The notes under the pieces: generated by a model
The model's database searches: none
What the model was told of the DNA's origin: nothing
What the model saw: only the letters and a program-made list of their open reading frames with translations
In this document: piece after piece, positions 61,901 to 64,000 of the stretch
How the letters are laid out: each line of letters opens with the position of its first letter
Position numbering within the stretch: position 1 is the first letter of the stretch
Program-made: the position numbers and the translations under genes
NCBI GenBank assembly: GCA_030057555.1
Contig: JASGUU010000069.1
Span: 1 to 64,000, forward strand
From: Bacillota bacterium
GTDB lineage: Bacteria; Bacillota; Clostridia; Saccharofermentanales; Fastidiosipilaceae
Length of the DNA: 64,000 nt
Reading direction: 5' to 3'

Positions 61901-63857
61901 CGAGTTCGAGCTCTACCGCACGTCGGCCGTGATGACGGAGCCTGAACTCGCGAGCTCGAGCTACGAGCGTGTGGCCCTGTCCGAGACGGAATTTGCCTAT
62001 ACCTTCAAGGACATGGACAAAACCGACATCAACGGCAACGTCTACAGCTACTTCGTCAGGGAGCTGGGTGTGGTCGACGGCATCCAGAGCATCGACCAGA
62101 ACCAGTACAGCGTCGAGATCGACGGTCTGGATGTCAGCAACAGCTACATCCTCAAGCTGACCGGCGTTACGGCGGAGAAGGTCTGGGTCTACGGTTCGGA
62201 TGAGAACAGGCCGGACGTCTGCTTCCAGCTCTGGCGTTCGCTGGAGGGCGGAGAAGCGGAGCCGGTGCCGGAAGCCGAAGTGAAGCGGCTGCCGGAGGAC
62301 GGCACGACGGTCGTCTGGGAGGACATCGAGGCGGAGGCCGCGTACGGCAGGCCGTATACCTTCAGTGTCAGGGAGGGTGTTCTGGACAGCGCCACCGGCG
62401 TATTCACGGAGGGCCTGCCGGAGAACTATAACTACACTGTCGAATATGACGGCCTCCAGGTGACCAACACCTATGTGTCGCCCCCGATCGACATCGAGGC
62501 GACGAAGACCTGGGTCGGCGGCGAGAACGTCGAGAGGCCGGAACTCTACTTCCGGTTGATGCGCGAAAGCGCCGCTGAGATCGCCCACCCGGTACCGGGT
62601 GCCGAGCTGCTCGGACCCTTCAACGCTGATGCCAGCCTGGCCTGGACGGGAGTCGACGAGACCGACCCGCAGGAGAACCGCTACCGCTACTTTGTCGAGG
62701 AGGGTGTGATTGACGCCGAAAGCGGCGACTTCCTTCCCGGCACACCGGAGCACTACGAGCTCGGCGGCACCGCTCTCGCGCTGGTCAACACCTATGTGCC
62801 CGAGATCGACAGGGTGGAGGCAGAGAAGGTCTGGGTCGGCGGCGAAGCGACCATCCGCCCGACGATCTACTTCGAACTGCAGCGCAAAACCGAGGCGATG
62901 GACGACTATGAAGCCGTGCCCGACGCCGCCGTGCAGGAACTGGCGTCCGGTGTCGTAACGGTCGGCTGGGATGTGGAAATCGAGGATGCCTCGGGGCTGC
63001 CCTATACATTCCGGGTTGTGGAGGGCGATCTTGTGGGCGATGTCTTCGTCGCCACCGCACCCGAAAAATACGAGGCGGCCGCCGACGGCCTCACGATCAC
63101 GAATACCTATGTCATCAGCCGCGGCCATGTGACGGCCACAAAGACCTGGCAGGGCGGCTCTGCGCTCGAACGGCCGGAGGTATTCTTCCGCCTGCGCCGG
63201 AGTGTGGACGGACAGAGCGAGGATGTCCCGGACGCCGAGCTGCTGAAGCTGGAGGGTGATTCAGTCACCTGGACGGATGTAGAGCTCGAGACCTTCGCGG
63301 GTGTTTCCTATGAGTTCGCCGTCGTTGAGTACAGTTTTGACGAGACAACGGGCGAGTACGTGGAACGGGTGCCCAACTACGAGTCGGAGGTATCCGGTCT
63401 CGAGGTTACGAACATCTTTGTCTCTCCTGTCGGAGACGTCAGAGCGACGAAGACCTGGATCGACGGGCCCGGACGTGAGCATCCTGTGATCTGGTTCAAG
63501 CTCTTCCGTGAGTCCGAACTCGTGGAACGCGAGGCCGTGCCGGATGTCGAGCTCTTTGAGCTCGCGGACGGCGTGACGGAAGCTCTGTGGACCGACCTCG
63601 AACTTACGGACATCGAAGGCCATGACTATGTCTTTACGGTCATGGAGGTGAACGCAGCGGGCGAGGACAGCACACCCGAGCATTACAGCAAGCTCGAAGA
63701 GGGTCTGCATGTGGTCAACAGCTTTGTGCCGTACAGCGAGGATCCGGAGCCCATCCACAGGACCGGCAGAACCCGGGGCCTCGAGGCGCTCCCGGGCCTG
63801 ACCCTCATACTGGCGGCCGTGCTGATCCTGCTCAGGCGGAGGAGACAGGCAGGCTAG
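49971..63857 (+). CDS. Giant BspA-like LRR and Cna-B repeat surface protein
   Basis: About 4,628 residues (4,644 if ATG 49923 is used). In order: a signal peptide (LNKALSLLLLAAFLLALF); a Glu/Pro/Thr-rich spacer to about 150; BspA-type LRR_5 repeats (units such as IGNNAFGNNKLTELDL) at about 160-350 and 510-1455, split by a MucBP-like and an Ig-like segment; a second MucBP-like segment; about 900 beta-rich residues; about six SpaA-like domains (2440-3120); and thirteen Cna-B domains (3120-4595). Cna-B domains show the isopeptide pattern: Lys in KTW, Glu in VREG or VEEG, Asn in TNTYV. The tail is IHRTG, a hydrophobic helix and RRRR, like a sortase signal with altered first residues. Probably a wall-attached adhesin. 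Confidence 0.93.
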   Translation: MSWMKSPKNTKQILNKALSLLLLAAFLLALFTPNLVDAGDEGEAVNPSLSPETIVTEMGADEVPPASTEQGTDEELPQADEETTASVPAEESATLEEQPPVEGQESEPADTELPLDTSVPVEESESADTTPATEDLQRSRGATETTPVTRGGGDPGAVFLYEIIAEGTAVRVTGWTGTETTVTIPETIEGLPVTEITRGDVSSFQARGLTAVSIPKTVTKIGDYAFAENDIATLDIPADSSLVEIGAYAFADNLLTGFTAPSTLRIIGGQAFAQNRLTAISLNVGLESIGNEAFAMNCLTEATVPDSVTSFGSSVFDGNGGRFVKVYTDSSAVPPYENNGPVSFGYVVNPITVTIKYIDQKTRAEVMSSVTLGDDMTDANGVFVKDVEMTYEPPTLSGYYVEPSITFTPDRDGYVLTIEYIPEGPPTLTCPATIRLPEGLTPEEAEARILDAISAVDYTGKDISDRVTVDLSGLDVGTNGFYSITISLTDDYGYEISETVQVQVGAYDWFNHEIGGGWVLGDFTFSADGKTLNGLSSQGITKLRNLPAGARNLVLPAHSYNNPEVPIMAIASQAFYSNIYNVPLETVDFSALKELRTIGSYAFYSYSRPRASAISTVIGFNELTKLESIGDYAFRGTTAAFDLDGFNNLQTIGYSAFASYSTSYQGPTITLGSLPALTRIGASAFSGATVPVADLRGMPNLTGIESSTFYYAKVKEIYFPEVDHNFSIGYQAFYGESSELTMIDFTPIAEHLTSIGSEAFRHVYSPSNLATVVVWPDMPKLSSVGSRIFCSRNLDTSLDLSGSPLLVTIGSNAFEQAGLTGVVLPETVENIGSSAFYNNRITELDFSLLPALKTIGNSAFQTNRFTAVDLSNLASLTSIGDSAFRYNQIESVNLDELPQLKTIGNYAFANNRITDLTFGALPELEVIKTYAFYSNQLASLTIANLEKLKRIENYAFYANRLTDLTISDNPELSSLGNYTFYSNQLAEVTLNNLPGLLELEPYVFTSNPGHDAYYNNVVVWDLPAEASVIPSKANYLVNPDTEEPLTGPWVADDFTYTVTNGEATITGFSEQGAKRFGSGVRPVVFPAGDPDGLPVVGIADYSFANKNIGSIDLTGMTKLRTIGVNAFYNNALSEVSFNGLDSLTEIGNNAFGNNKLTELDLGILPKLTRIGGSAFSGNTISKLKLDGAVSLESIDSSAFQGNRISELNFGYLPKLRLIGSSAFYSQGGDPLSLDLSGLPALESIGSRAFESTNLVSLNFGDLKNLTIINSDAFASHRLTGELDLSGLDALTTIGSDAFECYSSSAYGITNVLFPASGNLLHINNYAFRYNRLTELDLSPLNRLSTIGSYAFAYNYIENIIFPQDPPLTSIGSYAFQSNRLTELDLRPLSRLKYLYYSTFGYNAIGDVWAPDSLTSLNNYTFMYNKLNVGSSVYSEAIIHIGDPTGLSNYLSGGWGHLINPKKLYFTYKDREGNEILPSRTEYYKGSNASETYYAPDMAEYLANPASKTVTFEEHQNEYFINFVYDKLEFFETDAFTLGHTNVGTNRAYVGNHLYTNLTLALSSGQETYENVELRVYYNPEYINSAEVTAPLMGDAYTITKPTDGKPYISFHFPKLVGGQSFVIPVTWAFKTDYTPQDQAEILYTQLRSADNQVLAFATDGAGHPANPTIEAYYHEPYIEKGAVGTNQYNGGPRVAGSFTTTEIEGEDIVHVDVPVDVAYSFRIMQTANTSNFDRNIETITYIDTLPTYQAVEDGQIVTRTAVINLSTSPGWSYYDPVSEMPVEGPTAYGIVTVPNYDKDFAYSYPTLNLQFPGGIKDQTVKNQVEARLTPANRPDGEPIIVTSDDVNISLIAGTVPNPPVYVTVTTLTKTVAPRTVLDYQPTKEAAGFTWPVRFTVGTDDLALAKVFTNVVFEDFALDDRLVYTKVQLPSTGHVAVVKAWRADGTEIEDYGGETSGGVFEFPPYSPGMERIDRITVDLGDREVMTGYSINVMTTFANPSDETADDYAYYDTENHANNYMPNSARVTASYTAEGESGDYSSGTVSDRVQILPFTLKAIPDKTQTFRSSEPGQDPTSQLPHYPGDEGTYTISIKRSLNGRPFTMTDADLPIENFRMVDLLPLDIVVKPEDIRLSAEFAAQPGAGFEMLADYGSTGRVAIIFTADSVAANVTTVASIDAKIDLAMSAGYHKNDLYMSFNTGPGHDWEYGQPVTADDLGDSPENPYMYDYVSLLLVKAQAMNAIKYVRNARLDTATGRLVGTGTWTEGIYTGDEEYFQYRLFVKNDTVEDRDKNEIYDVFPRYLDRMIQMNTQGQRANRGSAFSNRILAARLEGTTADEFRIEYTTDTTVANIPNGTEAGVYLRARSWVPAGPDGSAPEGATAMRIIPKDGSTGMIKKDDTLIVIVDAQAPPYNADTSGRRGYNSFVRIDDSLETFIEVPSVWNEVPTPLGTLRVGKRSRTFDPAKPGVVAYDVPLAGAEFTLYSESGIPLRTAVSNDDGFAVFEDLRVGTYLLAETAVPAGHYEPEESTQIKVERSVWEKQANLVYTVGPFYNEPVVSGTVVIEKRNAAGEIMPGISFALTDTASGDKYMATTGSDGRATFANVPYGAYTLTETNAPRLLAPIAPIMVKIDVPNKVVDYTGTAALRNDRANVALFKLGIRGALDSSKDLSQYTKSDGTVVAESWRFEIRNLTTVSESPRQVNYTSSHVRNGFRIEELRVGDLYEIEELSGPAQTQTVYIHNKTVYQFRINKAGVLVDADGEPFRAQSIYFPNARKTVDGAVVVTKVDTEGAPLQDAVFSLAMLNKATSTFEVLYEANSDADGRVTWDELEPGSYEIREVAAPVGYIRTSDVYRFVVEDFATTSMLTNSSYAHREGGLTHNFSFTAVNREINLSLVKRHLVATNVPEAEKDALLAQNPAYRAVAKPVGYDVYEVLAGATFTLYREVDVNGVKVREVIAENLVSDAEGLISVDGISGFSWDETAIYYLEETATVDDTWLLPEKMLKIDLPAVIRSNPTGVATVFMENQKKVGEILVSKYDRYTGTKLTGITYTLYRGTKDNYLSDPNPVVKKTGSSGYLKFDGLLPGNYILEETATLEGYIRDETLYEIEVTPDNRYFYYYLYNMRAGELLDIPVKKVWLGEVPDYAEGEGLVVELYEGTSTTPMESALLTAEGGWSHTFAGLLKRDNQGRVYTYVIREGAIPAGYEIAVGEGTVKGSSYGLDVTVADEVVLKNHALGDLTVTKTWQERYDELRPAAVVVTLMRAAYNADTGAYGEFTSQGDPVNISAATGWAHTWTGLKTHDVDGRPYRYKVVEAAVTGYQLVAHTPAQVELTGGAEADIELVNRQYLTQKARKAWSDNAPAVKPEIVFQLVRKTDDMTDFELVDGAALKTIPDGSAEVEWNGLPATDEEGNVYTYSVYEGCINDDDEFVQLIPENYRAETTFAPILNEDNVEIGTEIIVTNTWQETSLTATKTWSGNAPTVKPEVELVLRQNGELYNGTGVPVTLQNGDTEASWKKLPRYYYTVDADGTVTEHEYRYSVDEINVPESYDKVLDSDTGVRNEYHSVVLEARKIFDLDLVEEDFAGTDMRPAEIRFSLYKSTYDANTGTTSMQKYDEVVLDGVVDADITDAGEIEEWHYIWNRLPKYYEVVDADGSITRHENEYRVIEEIIPRYYELLGSEDVSEGELFSWQVTNRYRNAFNAHKTWDIGAKTVAGLGGLPSVQLQLYRGIVLDDGTRVATSDWTETVGEPVTLDGQADDPLPGVSRETTQADSLTWTYAWFDLPIYGECTVDSLADYGIANGDRVRYFYYVEEDSTAPALEDYSLDAISSASTLLVNRLDKTDFTAKKEWVDGPVDDRPAVEFVLYADYLDPATNERSTAEEVRRVTLDGVADDTGETGSWTCHFENLRHYVKNADGSYLKDADGQPVLYRYFVKEENVPTDYRISSETDSTITNSYVIPKFDIEVKKTWNGGYPADYERIEFELYRTSAVMTEPELASSSYERVALSETEFAYTFKDMDKTDINGNVYSYFVRELGVVDGIQSIDQNQYSVEIDGLDVSNSYILKLTGVTAEKVWVYGSDENRPDVCFQLWRSLEGGEAEPVPEAEVKRLPEDGTTVVWEDIEAEAAYGRPYTFSVREGVLDSATGVFTEGLPENYNYTVEYDGLQVTNTYVSPPIDIEATKTWVGGENVERPELYFRLMRESAAEIAHPVPGAELLGPFNADASLAWTGVDETDPQENRYRYFVEEGVIDAESGDFLPGTPEHYELGGTALALVNTYVPEIDRVEAEKVWVGGEATIRPTIYFELQRKTEAMDDYEAVPDAAVQELASGVVTVGWDVEIEDASGLPYTFRVVEGDLVGDVFVATAPEKYEAAADGLTITNTYVISRGHVTATKTWQGGSALERPEVFFRLRRSVDGQSEDVPDAELLKLEGDSVTWTDVELETFAGVSYEFAVVEYSFDETTGEYVERVPNYESEVSGLEVTNIFVSPVGDVRATKTWIDGPGREHPVIWFKLFRESELVEREAVPDVELFELADGVTEALWTDLELTDIEGHDYVFTVMEVNAAGEDSTPEHYSKLEEGLHVVNSFVPYSEDPEPIHRTGRTRGLEALPGLTLILAAVLILLRRRRQAG

Positions 63858-63876
63858 TCAGCAGCTGACTGACGGG

Positions 63877-63926
63877 AAAAGGGGGCCTGCTCCGCTGGCG
63901 AAAGCCGGGCTGGGGCAGGCCCCTTT
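63877..63926 (+). terminator. Terminator after the giant gene
   Basis: AAAGGGGGCCTGCTCC pairs with GGGGCAGGCCCCTTT. A second hairpin TGCGCCGGG / CCCGGCGCA follows at about 63931-63953. AAAGGAG at 63962-63968 may be the ribosome binding site of a gene beyond the window; I see no certain start codon before the edge. Confidence 0.7.
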
Positions 63927-64000
63927 CGGGTGCGCCGGGTTGGCCCGGCGCAGGACTCAACAAAGGAGCGCTTCATCATCCGACGGGTGGCTGTCTGTGC

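Noticed and set aside
58413-63128. Antisense open frame of 1,571 codons opposite the giant surface protein
   Set aside because: GC-rich codon use on the plus strand leaves few stops on the other strand. The translation lacks domains and the plus-strand product has clear Cna-B repeats.
63970-64000. Match of GTCGGATGATGAA, inverted, between the two ends of the window
   Set aside because: Only 13 bases, inside unrelated contexts; most likely chance.

Overview
The window looks like a chromosome segment of a GC-rich, probably anaerobic Bacillota (Clostridia-like) bacterium. This is an inference from gene content: Gram-positive-type Shine-Dalgarno sites (GGAGG), a QueT-family ECF transporter, a DUF4342 protein, a glpK/FAD-oxidoreductase/DUF1667 cluster, a PerR-type regulator with a peroxiredoxin, and a very large BspA-like LRR plus Cna-B surface protein. 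High GC leaves many long antisense open frames, which I treated as shadows.

Layout. 1-1360: a small phage-like remnant that has been tandemly duplicated, with one copy decayed. 1545-3881: DUF4342 protein, OmpR-type response regulator and histidine kinase. 4649-5149: nitroreductase. 5416-13257: a five-gene oligopeptide ABC importer with an unusually large binding protein and an unusually large OppC, followed by a small membrane protein and a transglutaminase-like protein. 15922-20912 (minus): an RDD membrane protein with a 39-bp minisatellite and a heterodimeric ABC exporter. 20913-23024: repeats and gene remnants (71-bp repeat array, decayed sulfatase, proC fragment). 23025-28762: proC, DUF1667, two FAD oxidoreductases, and divergent glpK. 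29132-30154: asparaginase. 30560-37564: a tightly overlapping nine-gene operon (QueT, methyltransferase, Mrp, IspF-like, exonuclease III, RadA, IspD, RsmE, membrane protein). 37796-39046: GH125 alpha-mannosidase with a late amber codon. 39286-40481: PerR and peroxiredoxin. 40784-42190: MATE transporter with a probable leaderless start. 42191-43886: decayed coding sequence and a second copy of the repeat element. 43887-49503: hisS, aspS, lepB, lepA. 49588-49672: tRNA-Leu(UAG). 49971-63857: a surface protein of about 4,630 residues.

The most striking unexplained feature is a family of 71-bp palindromic units. They occur as arrays of six, two and two copies at three intergenic loci. Their hairpin arms show compensatory differences, and two of the arrays sit at the end of a longer shared element. 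A second, unrelated dispersed element of about 213 bp with an internal hairpin occurs after the HK gene and after glpK, with a shortened copy after the nine-gene operon. Other points are a 10-bp palindrome that would pair the tRNA-Leu leader with the 5' end of the tRNA, an IspF homologue lacking several canonical active-site residues, and a sortase-like tail on the giant protein in which the LPXTG position reads IHRTG.

As a whole the region combines peptide import, glycerol-3-phosphate oxidation, isoprenoid and RNA-modification housekeeping, peroxide defence and host-surface attachment. Accessory decay is concentrated at about 0-1.4, 21-23 and 42-43.7 kb.
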